Notes under the pieces: generated by a model | Databases searched by the model: none | What the model was told of the DNA's origin: nothing | The model's input: the letters and a program-made list of their open reading frames with translations, nothing else | Assembly: GCA_002749535.1 (NCBI GenBank) | Contig: MZZL01000387.1 | Coordinates: 203,249-267,248, forward strand | Length of the DNA: 64,000 nucleotides | Direction: 5' to 3' | Source of the DNA: Apophysomyces variabilis | Taxonomy: Eukaryota > Mucoromycota > Mucoromycetes > Mucorales > Mucoraceae | Shown: positions 47,690 to 58,975 of the stretch, in pieces | Position numbering within the stretch: position 1 is the stretch's first letter | Layout of the letters: each line of letters begins with the position of its first letter | Position numbers and translations under genes: made by a program

Positions 47690-50190
47690 CCGTAAAAACC
47701 CAAAGGTCCCCAGAGGGACCAACCGTATTCGTAACGGCGGTATATTGATCTAATGAGGGCCGGGCAAACTCTCTTGGTCTTCCTTGCCCAGACCAAATTG
47801 ACTCCGCAATCAAGAATAAATTTTTACTGGCCAAGACGTCTCGGTCCCATAACATCTTACAGTTTTTGCATACCAAGAGGCTATGGTGAGAAACGCAATC
47901 GGCTGTGGTAAGCTTTTGCAGGGACCTGTATCTGCAGCTATGGCACACCTAAACGACGTTTGTGAGCATTATATTACTATCAATCGCTCCAACTTACTTG
48001 CGAAGAAAGGTATTCATCTATCGTGAGCACCAATAGTTCTTCGCGCTTTTCTCTCCGTTTCAAAGATCTCCATAGGATATTCACAACTCCCTTTCGGTGT
48101 GCTTTGTAGTTGCATCGATTGTTGAACATCCCGTCCCCAAATACAATGACAGACACTTTCCTTTCAACAGTGAATTTCTTTTGCCTCCAGTGAGGTAAAC
48201 GCTTGGTTTTGTTAAGCATACTGCGTTCGGCAGATGTATTTGGCTGGGGAACGCTATCAATTAGCTGCTAGTTACTGCAGGTAACGAACTGTCATGCAGA
48301 TAATTACTAACCTTTGGTGTAACGGATTGCCAACTTCTGAATCTTTATTGACCTGCTTCTTCCGATTTTTTCGCTTCTTTTTCCGGGCTTCTCTGTTTGA
48401 TCTCGTCCGTTTCCGTCTGCTACAGTTGCACTTTTTACCACCAAATGCTAGTATATTGACCATTTCCTCTCTTGCTCTTTGCACGCCTTGATATCCTTGA
48501 AATCGAGCTTCAGCTCGATGCGGACCATAAAACTAGAAAAGCACGTCCATATTGCCGAATATAGATTGTAGATAACCGTCGTAGGCTTCGATATGCGCTG
48601 TTTTTCCAGACTCCAATGAGGTTTCAATGTCTTGTATACCTTGCTGCTTTTTTTCCTTCTCCATTTTATTCTGTCTATTCGGCGAACCGGTATACACATA
48701 GTATTCTTTGGTTGAGCATCTCCTTATTTCATGACGTTCTGATCCGCAGCCATAAGAAGCAGTAAAGACTTGATTGATGCCCGGATCAATCGCACATGGT
48801 GCAAAATTGTCATAGATATGGTTACCGTCAATGTCTTCAACAGAAAGGCTGATGTCCGTGATCACTGACTCTGTCTTTCGTGCGCGAGCGAACTGGAAGT
48901 CAATCGCGTAGCCATCGGTGAAGATAACATTTTTGAAAGCGATTCGTACAATGTTACCGAAATTTTGAAGCTGCTCCAGACTAACAAACATTCTTGAGAA
49001 ATTTAGCTACAAATAATCATAGTAAATACCTGTCAAATCCTAGCTTGTGGAAATTAAAAACTTGATAAAACTGGGCAAGCTAGTCCTCATAGTCTTTTCG
49101 ATAGCTGATGTTCGTTAACTGTTGAACGGTCTTGGAATTAACGCAGATAAATCTCCAATGAGTTGAAGGAGACGGAGACAGAGAAAACAATCGCGGTAGA
49201 TCCTTAAAACTATCTTTTGCCTTTTCGGTTTCTTGGTTTTTTGGAGCGTTTTGTTTTTGTTTAGCTTCTTCATGTTCTTGATTGTATTCGGTGAGTATAT
49301 ATGCCAACACTGGAATATACTTGCCTGGAGAAGCAGATAGTTTTTCTGCGTTTGTTTGCCATTCGGGCGTTAGTGTCGCAAACTCTTCGCAAATGGTTTC
49401 TACAGCCTGATAAAAGTCCGACACGGCAAGTTCATCTTGGAAATGCCAGTGAGGATCACTTCTAGCAAGGAGTTCATAAATATAGTCTCTGCAATGGCTT
49501 TTGCATTTTTTTGGGATAAGCCCTATACATATGTAGTTAGTTGAGAGGTATGGACTATGTATGCTTTCATCTTACAGGTATTAGCTTTGCAAGTCGTCTC
49601 GAGATATAAAACTTTAGACGACTTTCAAAGTTTTCAGCGACATTGTTGGAATACGTGGTGGCCAACGTGACACAGGCCACCGAAAGGGCATCACTGTAGC
49701 CCGAAAAATTTCTAACAGGATAAAGAGCATTTGGATGGTTATCCAAGAAAACTCTCTAGTGATCACGTAGGTCTTGAGGAAAATTGGGGTTGTTGTTGCT
49801 AATATTGATGCCCATGATAAGCTGGCACGCCGAATACCAGAAGTTTTGAGTATAAATATAAGAAGGCACCGGCCTCTCACAGTTCGCAATAATGTACGAG
49901 CTGACAAGTAGCTGAGCACGGAAGATAACTTCCCTAAGGAAGGCCGATAATCGAACGCTATTCTCCTGGAAAATCTCTCCAAATTCTGGACGCAGCACAG
50001 ATGAAGCTGGTTACTTTCGAGTAAAAGTTTCATAATGATTGTCATTTAGTTTTTCAGCGATAACGCTCTTTTTCGTTTTGGAGGGTTTCCTGCAATTCTT
50101 AGAAGAAGATTTAGAATGATCGATACCGCTGCAGCTCGGGCATGGTTTGTTGAATTTATTTTGATTCAATGTCTCCTCCGCTTTGAGTTG
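47690..50190 (-). pseudogene. Fanzor (eukaryotic RNA-guided TnpB-like nuclease) relic
   Basis: Minus-strand exons read, in order: a C2HC finger (CPSCSGIDHSKSSSKNC, 50091-50143); an N-terminal helical part (TYSNNVAENFESRLKFYISR); LPRLFSLSPSPSTHWRFI (~49160); FTDGYAIDFQFARAR; RuvC-I AIDPGINQVFTASYG (48771-48795); GYQGVQRAREEMVNI; VSVIVFGDGMFN; RuvC-II LVLTIDEYLSSQ (Glu codon near 48013); zinc ribbon CHSC...CKNC; and RuvC-III LWDRDVLASKNL (47832-47855). The catalytic Asp, Glu and Asp and the zinc Cys are kept. It is broken by in-frame TAG codons at 49080-49082 and 48533-48535 and by a phase change between about 49440 and 49520. No ATG opens the finger exon. Introns such as GTAAGT...TTTAG after LSSQ are still canonical. 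The family is programmable by a small RNA; this copy is probably dead. Confidence 0.85.
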
Positions 50191-53100
50191 TCTTCCACTT
50201 TTTTTGCCGCTGATAACTCTGCCTCCTCTGTAGCATTCAGTTTTCTTTTTACTCCAACTTACACAGGAAGAGACATTATCAGAGACACCTTATCAGAGAC
50301 ACCTTGCGGATAAAAATTGTATTAGCTTACCAGGTTTCTTTCCATGGCGCGCGTTCAATGGACATACTTTTTATCGTTTATTTGGATGGCCACTCTGCCC
50401 GCAGTCTTTGCAAAAGACTGAACATGATTTGTGTGCAATGATGAATAAAGGCTATTGATCAAGAAAAACTTGTCCCTTCTGTAAGACTCACCCTTCTTCT
50501 CGTTTTAATCGTTCTGCTTCTTGTTCGAAATATCTTCTGATTTTGCAAAGGCAGACGATATCTTGCCAGTTCCATTAATGGGAACGCGGAATCAAAGCTG
50601 TCAGTTTCGAGCAGCACCACTCAAAAACGGCTTGAAGCATAATGAGAAAAGACAACGCAAAAGAGATGTGATATAGAATGTTCTTGCTACTTCTGTTGTC
50701 TCTTTTAAGGTACGACGGTAATCGAAACCGTCACATGCGTAATTGGACAACTTTTGCTCTTCACTTATTAATGACGGTGTATCCAGACTATAACTTCGTC
50801 GTCTTTACGTGGAACCAGCTTTTTCCGTTATGCCATTCGATGATCTATTCCTCGACATTCATAAATGAGACCTTCAAAAGTTTAAGACCGACTTTTTCAT
50901 TTTTCTAACAAAAGCAAATTCTATTAAATCTTTTAAGCTGGTAGGATGGACAACTTTTTTTTAAAGAGACGCATCATGCTTGAAACAAGAATGTCAAATT
51001 AAGCTTCAGGGTTTACGCTGCGCTACTAAATCAAGGTTATCAAAACCATACAAGCACCGCTAAACAGGAATTTTAAGATGTGTAGGCCTAACCGGTTTTC
51101 CGAAATTGTAAGTTGCAAGCCGATATCACATACTTGACAGGTGAGTCGTGCCAAATGTCGCGTATGTGTAAATTATACAGTATACTGCTATATTCTACAT
51201 ACTCATATTTCTGTCAAAGAAGATTACAATATCTAATTCTGAAATGCATACAAAGATACTTGTAGATCAAGGAGGTAAGTCTTTATGACAAACCTTTGTT
51301 TGTGGCCACCTCTAACTATTTGAAGCTTTTCTGTTTTTCTTAAATCATGCAAAAAGCAAAGGTGAATAGACTAATAAACTGATGGAAACGAAAAGGGTCA
51401 ATAGGAGGTCTATGGAACCGTGTAATACGGAATCAGTCATTGATGATAACCACTGAAGGAAAAACCAAGAGAAGGTGGACGTAAGAAAGAGAGAGAGTAT
51501 TATATTTGTGCTTGTCAAAATAAGTGTCTTCCATGGCTGGATCCGAACTAGGTTTTTGCATTTAATGTTTTGTTTCGCACCCGGTTCACGCGAACCTACG
51601 ATCTAGATTCTACAACTTTGCCAAATTTCGTCCATTGCACAAGCGGTGAGGATGGATTCAAATAAAAACAATATAACCATCAAACTAAAGAAAGAGAATA
51701 GGAAGGTGCGGTATGTGATACCTCGTGTCGTCAACAATTGCTTAACTGTCAAAGAGAAGGGAGCGATCATTTGATGGCCACTGCCAGTAAGGTCTCATTT
51801 ACTTGATTTACGAGAATGGACCAGTGTGTATGAGATCAATGAATTGATCTAGAGATGAATACAGGTGCGATGTGTCATTCCTGGTCATCGTCTGCTCAAA
51901 GAAGGGCCATTGATACTATTCTTTGTAGACTCATTGTTAACTTTACCACTAAAATATGAATTCATCGTTGTTTTCATTAGAAAGAACAATCAAACTTCCC
52001 TTGATATGCATTCTGATTGCACTTTATAAACAAAACATGATCATATTTAGTGGAATTTTTTAAGTCTTTCATTTTCTAATTTTCTGTCACTTATTGTTGT
52101 AATGACTGGATGAGACCTCACGTATTAAGGAAGCTGATATGGTAGAATAAACAAAAGTTCCGTGATCATTTTGTTCGTGAGAGAATCTACAAGATATTGA
52201 GAACAAGGGTCAGACGGTTGGGAACCATGGCTTGCTTTAAATATCACTTAAGCCTCATGAAATGTGTTATAGAATTAGCCGAAAGTAGAAAGTAGAAGTA
52301 AAATTGACAGCCAGCTATTTAATTAGTCTGCGCTTAGAAGAATAAAGAAGAACTCTTTTTCAGCTGTATCAATTCTGACCCTGGAATTGTAGCCCTATTA
52401 TCCTCTACTACGATCCTAATCTAGTAATCAATAACAGTATGTCATGACGTAATACTCAGTAATTCAAACTATTTACGTTGAAAATTACTACTGACTTTGT
52501 TTTGTTATTGTTGTCGTATCCATAGCTACAATGGATACTCTCACTACTCCGATTATGTCTAAATAGGGAAGATGGACTTAAAACACGGACTTATATAATA
52601 CGGGATTAAGCAATCTTAACCCAGTTCCTTAATACAATCAACAATGCCGAGCTTCTATGATCCGCTACGGAGAAGTCTCTCCATTATAGAAGTCAATTAC
52701 AATCACTTAATACAAAGCACAGTCGATAATCACGGTCCTGTCCATCTAGACCCACAGATATTTTAGTATAAAAGAGTAATGTTTTTATTTGAATAAACAT
52801 GATCCTACATTGAGTCTCGCGTATATTGCTTGTCTCTTTTTCTCATCAGATAAAACATTACAATTGTAATTGATATATTTTATGAGGTTCAACCTTTACT
52901 TACTGTCTTTCCATACATCATACAGACATCTGGCGTTTTGCATTACACAAACAAAATCGGCTACACTGCTTTTGGTGATAATTTTTCAGTATCCCCAACT
53001 GTTTAACCATTGGGTCGCTTAGAATTATGTTCTAATTAGTGAGATGGGTATCTATGACTTTGGGATGTAGTTGCACTTCTGAACGAGCACACGCTTTTGA

Positions 53101-53390
53101 TTCAAAATCTCGTATTCGATTTCCATCGTTTGATTAAATGATTCTTCAAAATTTGACTCTCCGATACTTCAAACAATCTTGGGTAGAATGTTCAAAAAGT
53201 TTTGGAAAAGCCAATAGTCGATATGCATGATGTTGCCCAACAAGTTTGAATTGGCGACTCCCGCATACCCGAGTCTCCGTGACGATTGTGTCGCAATACG
53301 TCACACATCGATTCCAATTGATGACGTAGCTTTGCGTGAATTGCTGGTAGGAGATTTGCCCGCTTTCTTTTTTCAGCCAAACATTACACT
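50191..53390. other. 3.2-kb gene desert
   Basis: AT-rich; I see no gene with motifs or splice support on either strand. A short ATG frame near 52644 (about 43 codons) and an 80-residue frame at 50678-50908 have no recognisable features. Parts resemble decayed repeat sequence. Confidence 0.5.
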
Positions 53391-54008
53391 ATGTTTCCTC
53401 GTACATTCACTTCTGCCGCACGATTGCGCTCTTTTTCGAGAGCATACACCACAAGTCTTCAACCTACGGCCAAATCTGTCGTTCCCACTGCCGAACAGGC
53501 AGCCAATCGCGCCGTGACTTGGTCCAAATCGCAACGACCCAAGGCCGAGGCCATGGCTGGCCCTCGCTTCGAGCAAACCGACATTACCACCCAGGTATTA
53601 CCAAAAACCTAGAGCCCATTTGTCACGGAAAGGGGGAAGAAACCGCAGCCCATGCTAAATTTTTTTTCATTCTTTTAGCCCAATGCCATGGCGGCTATCG
53701 ATCTTATTGCAGAGGAACCCATTCGCTTCGTCGCCCAACGTATTGCATCTTGTGATGGAGGTTAGCACACACAATGACGGATGGACACGTCCAAAAGAAA
53801 TTATCAAGTCCCGTTTCTAAATTTTTCCCATAATTCAGGAGGAGGACCTTTGGGCCACCCTAAAGTCTATATCAACTTGGACAAGCCTGGTGCTCACGCG
53901 TGCGGTTACTGTAAGTCTGCCTTGTGTAAAAAGATGTTGGTTATCTGAAAATGAAATATTTTCATTTTAGGCGGTGTTCGATTCCAGCAGGAACATCATC
54001 ATCATTAG
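53391..54008 (+). CDS. NDUFS6: NADH:ubiquinone oxidoreductase subunit NDUFS6 (13 kDa, zinc-binding)
   Basis: Accessory subunit of mitochondrial complex I, at the N-/Q-module interface and carrying zinc. Four exons (53391-53594, 53679-53760, 53839-53910, 53971-54008) give 131 residues with consistent phases. A mitochondrial presequence (MFPRTFTSAARLRSFSRAYT) is followed by the zf-CHCC domain: CDGG near the start, GPLGHPKVYINLDKPGAHAC, then GYCGVRF and a terminal EHHHH. The CHCC residues (Cys, His, Cys, Cys) are intact. Its presence argues against a fermentative yeast. Confidence 0.96.
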
Positions 54009-54299
54009 AGTATATTAAACGATTAAAGAACGAAGAACATGTTTAGAGAAACAAGAAAAAAAAGAACATGGATTTTGTGATCAAGTTGTTTATCCTCTCG
54101 TGTTTTTTTTTCGAAGAAGATGCATCAAACTAAAAAAAGAAAAAGAGCAGTTGGTCGATCAAATATTCAGTGGAATGGACAAGTTACGATAAAGATAAAA
54201 AGAAAAGAAAAGAAAGAAAGCGAGGAAAAGATGGGGTGAACCAATACATTAAATAATGAGAAAAAAGAGGAAAAAGAAAAGACTAGAAAAAGGTATAGC

Positions 54300-56534
54300 T
54301 TAACGAGAAGATTTATGCTGGAAAGAGTGAGAACGGTTTAACCATGCACCGAATTTTGTTGTCAATGTGGCAGAAGACGATGTGGAGGATGACCGTTGGT
54401 GATGATGTTTGGAAGATTCTACAGTGTCTTTGATCGTATGTTTTTGCTTGATAGGTGAAGGTGTTCTGGGGACACCTGAGGTTTCATCTGTAGGAAGGGG
54501 TGGCAAGGGTCTGTCTCTCGCGGACGAATAAGATGAAGCGTCATGATTGTTGCTACTGTCGCTAGAGACCGTCATGGTCCTTTCTTCCTTCTTAATGCTG
54601 GAACCAGACGATGGTCGGCGTCGTAAAATAGCATGCGACAGTTTTCGGAACAAAGACCGTGAAGGAGCAGGGGAAGATGGTTCCTCTGGGACAGGAGGAG
54701 GAGGCGGGGGCGGGGTCGTGGGCGTGGGCGGTGGTGGCGTACTCGGCGGAGGTAACGGAGGTCCCATCCATTTGTCCTCCATTTGAAGTTGGGGTACATT
54801 TGGGGCTGATGACTGGGGTGGATCTTCCGCTTCGTTAGATGCTGTTATCTCGGCGAGATACTGTTGCGACGTAGAAGAACGTAACCAGCGTTGAATACGT
54901 GCAAGATAGTCAGCAGAGGCAATCGCTCCTGACGGTTGCGAAGCGAAGCCAAGTAGGCTTCCATCACCGGTCAATTGCAAACCAGGGCGCACAGGCAGAT
55001 TCAAGGGCGTATCGGCCACAGGACGACGGGTATTTCCTTCAGGATCCGGCAACGAAGTCTGACTACTTCGGGCCGAAGAGATACCAGTGGCAGAAAGAGC
55101 AGATTCCACCGAAGCCTTGCGTGAAAGTGTCCCAGATCGAACGATCATGGTGGAGACTTCCTGCTCCAAGTATTGTTGCCGTTCTCTCGTCAGATCATAG
55201 ATGGAAACGAGGGGATGATACGCTGCAGGTACCGATTGTGGGTCGTCATACATGGATGGATAAGGTTCTTCTGGGTCATTCGAAGAACCCAAAGGCCTTT
55301 TCGCCTGAGCAACGTAATTTGCCGCCGTATGATAAACGGGAGATTTGACAATGACTTCCAATTTGCCGCGTATTTCATCTGGTGTACCCAAGTTTAACCC
55401 TTGAGACATTAATTCAATGATTTGTTGATCTAATGGCATCGTCAAGGGCTTTCGAAGTGGCAAGAAATTATTGATAGGCGGACAGTCTACATTGAGCCAG
55501 GGATGGCGTATGATATCAGCTAGACGAGCACGTTGAGCAGGATCGGACACAAAAATCTTGGCCAACATGTCCTGGGCTTCGACACTCATATGTGCGGGAT
55601 AACTGACTTCGGCCTTCTTGATTTTCTCGTGTAAACCAGGCATCGATTTATCGTCAAAAGGTACCGCGCCGGTGAGCATGACGTAGAGAACCACACCAAA
55701 GCTCCAGACATCGATTTCCGGTCCATGATATGGATTTGCTCTCAGCAATTCAGGTGCAGCAAAGTAAAGAGAGCCACAATAAGTAGTGAGCTGTCTTTCG
55801 GGCGCAAACAGATTGGAGAGGCCAAAGTCAATCAGCTTGATGTTACGTCCTGACTTGTCAATCAGGATATTTTCGATCTTGAGATCCCTATGAACAATTG
55901 AATTCCGATGGAGATAATCAAGTGCGCTTGCAATTTGTCGTCCAAAAAAACGACTTCGTTTCTCGGATAATCGTTGACGTTTGACAATATAATGTAATAA
56001 TTGACCGCCGTTGACATAGTCCATGAGGATATAGAAGTATGGACCGGAGACGACGAGATCTTTCAGACCGACGATATGCGGATGCCTTAGAAGCATCATT
56101 ATATGTGCTTCACGGATCGTACGTAGTTCTCGATTCTCTTCACGCGCTTGTTCTTTTGCAATTTGTTTGGCGGTCTTGCCCACGAAGTTCAGTTGTTGCA
56201 GATTAGCTCTCGGGACAATTTTGACAGCGATCTTTTTTGGGCGAGGGGAGAGATAGAAAGAGAGAGATTGGCGTTTTGATATATGTTTATTGTATATTTT
56301 CAGAACGTGAATCGAACAATCATGGTGGCAAAACACCAATGTCTTCTTTACCTTTTCACCTGTCACATTGTGTACACCGAGCTTGACTTTTCCCATGCTG
56401 CCCTTGCCAAGACTCTGTTGAAATGTGTAATGTCCAATGCCTTTCAGATTTCCCTGTCGAGAAAGCTCACGTTTCGGTGCCATGGGAGCAGCATGGACTT
56501 TGGCTGGCTCATCATTGACAAAGGCCGCGACCAT
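54300..56534 (-). CDS. KIN1: KIN1/MARK-type serine/threonine protein kinase
   Basis: Polarity and exocytosis kinase family. Exon 1 is 56352-56534 and exon 2 is 54300-56231, with a 120-nt intron between; the spliced product is 704 residues. Kinase motifs: glycine loop LGKGSMGKVKLG, VKIV Lys, HRDLKIEN, LIDFGLSN, YCGSLYFAAPELL and DVWSFGVVLYVML. FDDKSMPGLHEKIKKAEVSYP closely follows yeast Kin1/Kin2. The C-terminal half is disordered, with a Pro-rich run (PPPSTPPPPTPTTPP) and Ser/His-rich tail. I see no KA1 domain, unlike yeast Kin1. The intron has no stop and is a multiple of three, so a retained form would insert 40 residues between the glycine loop and the ATP-binding Lys. It is convergent with NDUFS6. 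Confidence 0.88.
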   Translation of the reverse strand: MVAAFVNDEPAKVHAAPMAPKRELSRQGNLKGIGHYTFQQSLGKGSMGKVKLGVHNVTGEKVKKTLVFCHHDCSIHVLKIYNKHISKRQSLSFYLSPRPKKIAVKIVPRANLQQLNFVGKTAKQIAKEQAREENRELRTIREAHIMMLLRHPHIVGLKDLVVSGPYFYILMDYVNGGQLLHYIVKRQRLSEKRSRFFGRQIASALDYLHRNSIVHRDLKIENILIDKSGRNIKLIDFGLSNLFAPERQLTTYCGSLYFAAPELLRANPYHGPEIDVWSFGVVLYVMLTGAVPFDDKSMPGLHEKIKKAEVSYPAHMSVEAQDMLAKIFVSDPAQRARLADIIRHPWLNVDCPPINNFLPLRKPLTMPLDQQIIELMSQGLNLGTPDEIRGKLEVIVKSPVYHTAANYVAQAKRPLGSSNDPEEPYPSMYDDPQSVPAAYHPLVSIYDLTRERQQYLEQEVSTMIVRSGTLSRKASVESALSATGISSARSSQTSLPDPEGNTRRPVADTPLNLPVRPGLQLTGDGSLLGFASQPSGAIASADYLARIQRWLRSSTSQQYLAEITASNEAEDPPQSSAPNVPQLQMEDKWMGPPLPPPSTPPPPTPTTPPPPPPPVPEEPSSPAPSRSLFRKLSHAILRRRPSSGSSIKKEERTMTVSSDSSNNHDASSYSSARDRPLPPLPTDETSGVPRTPSPIKQKHTIKDTVESSKHHHQRSSSTSSSATLTTKFGAWLNRSHSFQHKSSR

Positions 56535-57965
56535 GATGAATAATGAAGAAACAAGGTAAAAGGTAAAAAGAAGAAAAAAAGAGGAAGAAAGGAAAAGAAA
56601 GGGAAAAGAATGAAGAAGTGGGAATGAGTAAAATGAAAGAGGAAAGAGGGAATGTGGCGTGTATATGTTGTGTTATGTGTTGTGTTATGTGTTGTGTTAT
56701 GTGTTGTATTAAGTGAGCGCGTGTGCGTATGTATACGTCTGTGTCTATGTGTTCGTGTTATACGTTCTATCTTTCTTTGTTCTTTGCAGCCAAGGCAAGG
56801 GCGTGTGCGTGTGTGTATGTGTATATATGCCTTGCTCTCAATTGAGCAAGTTGTCGCGTGACGGAGAAATTGGAAAATGTGAATGAGCGTGCCGTTTTTG
56901 GTTGTGATGTTCGGTCATTCAAATTCATGCACAAAACCTTAATCCGGGGCTTTGTCGCAGTCGATCTTTCCCGGTTACACTGCTTTTGATGGATGCTGGT
57001 CGCTGTTTAGACTAGTCCACGTTTCTCTGTCATCAAAATGTCTATCCCAATTGATCTAAAACATATACAGTTTCCTGCTGTGCAACCTATCGTTGGTTTC
57101 GAAGGATCTTATAGATTGTCTTCGGCTGAGGGCGCGTGTTGCCCCGAAAGCAATAGGAAAGGATAAAGAAGCCTCGAGAATAGGATACAATATAGCACCG
57201 TTCATCTCCGCCGGATATCGCTCCGCTTTCTATTCTTTTCCTGTCCATGATGAACTTACTTGTTGTAAATTAAACTCAATGTATGCTTTCGTATATTAAG
57301 CAATCGTCTACCGTGCGTATCATACTTTTGCCAACTATACAACCAGTCAGGCCAAGTCTTCCTAGTTCAACAGTGTTTATTGCCGTCGGCACTCGGAGGT
57401 TGAATCAGCTAGTAGAAACAGTAGGTATTATCATGCCCAATATAACCTTCTTCAGGGCGTTTTTGTTTACAAATCCCAACAGGTTACGCATGATTCCTGC
57501 ATTGATGCTTAATTAACTAGACTTGTAACGTTTTATGCTTTTTCCCAATCTCCTGATTTGAATGGACAAGCTTTACTGTGATACGATCTCATCTTAAAGT
57601 TAAAACACGTGTAATTGCTCAATCATTAGATTAATGTTGCACACAGTCCCGGAATAGGATCTCTTTCGACAGAATCAGGGCCGTCATCTTCCATTTCATC
57701 TGGGTATCGGTCGATAAACAATATTGAAAAAAAAAATGAAAAACCACAAAGGATCGGACACTGGGGCAATTTCTGCTGTTCGTGCTCCCTCCTATGTATA
57801 ACCATTTTTTCCTTTTCTGTGACATTTTCTTTTTTTTTGTACCTTTTTATATCTTTTACAATAGGTCGTTGTAGCGGTCATTAAGTTTTCTGCAATATTT
57901 TTTACTATACGTCAGAATACAAGTGACTCACTTTGGTATCGAAATAGGAACACGCAAGGGAGACT
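56535..57965. other. KIN1 upstream region and spacer
   Basis: Contains a purine-rich tract (56560-56650), a TGTGTTATGTGT simple repeat (56660-56715) and further GT-rich sequence (56795-56830). No gene is supported between 56.9 and 57.96 kb. Confidence 0.5.
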
Positions 57966-58809
57966 CTAATCTATTAAACGCTTTCTTCTGAAGAAGTTGC
58001 GTAGATACAATATTTGCCAGCTACCTAAGCTAAAAAGCGTAAAGAGTGAAAGAATACCAAACCACTTGACACGTTCATTGGTAGACTCTACAGGTATGCC
58101 AAAAGTCAGCCGTGTCATCATGCAGGAAATACATAAGAACAATTTTTTTTGATTATACCATTCGTATCCCGAAGCCGCGCTTCACGTCGCTGTAAGTACC
58201 CCATCTCTTCAATGATTTCCTTGACAACACTCTCTAATTTACGAAGCTCCAGCTCAAGTGGCCCGAGCGCTTCGATTTTTGCAAGACGGTCAAAGTCTAG
58301 GCCGCCGATTTCGAACTCCAGACCAACATGTCTCGAAACACCCGTTAGCTCATTTAGATCTGCCATAACAAAACTATTTGAGAGAAAACCATTCCTCTTA
58401 AGACCTCCTTCACACTAGTTACCTTCTGAAAGATAGTTTTTGAAACAGACACTCACAGTCCCCTCAGTCCTGGTAGTGAACGCTTGTCGAAACCCTTCGT
58501 TCGCGTTTCGTTTGTTTGCATAAATATTAGGCTCTTCTTTATCATCCAAAATCTCCACAAAGTGTTCTTCTTAATTCTCAATATGTTCTGTTTGATTTGT
58601 ACCTGTATGTCGAGACGCTGATTGTGTGCTTCCTCGATGTAAAAGGTCGCTAGGACCATGGTGTTCTCGGGAAGATATTGAGAGAGGCATTTCTTACTTG
58701 ATTCTGCATTGTAAGATGCAACGGCCGGTAAAACAAACTTGACAGCCAAGCCAAGTCTAAAGATATTCGTCAGGAAAAGAAGAGAACAGAAAGTGAGCGC
58801 TTGTCGCAT
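57966..58809 (-). CDS. ERV25: p24-family cargo receptor (Erv25/TMED type)
   Basis: Type I membrane protein of COPI/COPII vesicles that sorts cargo between ER and Golgi. Exons 58603-58809, 58423-58552, 58159-58359 and 57966-58087 (introns 50, 63 and 71 nt) give 219 residues. It has a signal peptide ending RLGLA, a GOLD-domain hallmark [16 protein letters not shown], and a luminal coiled coil with [20 protein letters not shown]. The conserved [20 protein letters not shown] precedes one membrane span ([20 protein letters not shown]). The cytosolic tail [11 protein letters not shown] carries the FF and dibasic coat-binding signals. It is divergent from MID1 with only 166 bp between the start codons. 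Confidence 0.95.
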
Positions 58810-58975
58810 GTGTCCCGGTAAGAAGAAACCTCGTCTCTTTTTCTCTCTTTCTTTTCAAGGTGAAATGGACCGTCTCCCGGTTTGGCAGTCCCAAGAACCG
58901 AAAATGGAAGGTTCGTAAGAAAAGGTGCCGGACGTTCAAGGAGCTCTTGAGCCCGAACGATGCTCCTTTATACTG
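58810..58975. promoter_or_regulatory. shared divergent promoter of ERV25 and MID1
   Basis: Only 166 bp separate the ATG of ERV25 (minus) from the ATG of MID1 (plus), so both genes must be driven from this segment or from within each other's 5' ends. TCCTTTATACTGATG near the MID1 ATG contains a weak TATA-like element. Confidence 0.6.

Noticed and set aside
47690..50190. TAG reassigned as a sense codon in the Fanzor relic
   Set aside because: TAF2, NDUFS6, ERV25 and GUCD1 end at TAG with family-typical lengths, and the relic also has a frameshift.
52200..52500. Possible solo LTR (AATAAA-like signal and pyrimidine tract)
   Set aside because: No defined ends, target-site duplication or second copy visible in the window.
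52644..52770. Short ATG frame of about 43 codons in the gene desert
   Set aside because: No signal peptide, motif or promoter; within chance expectation.
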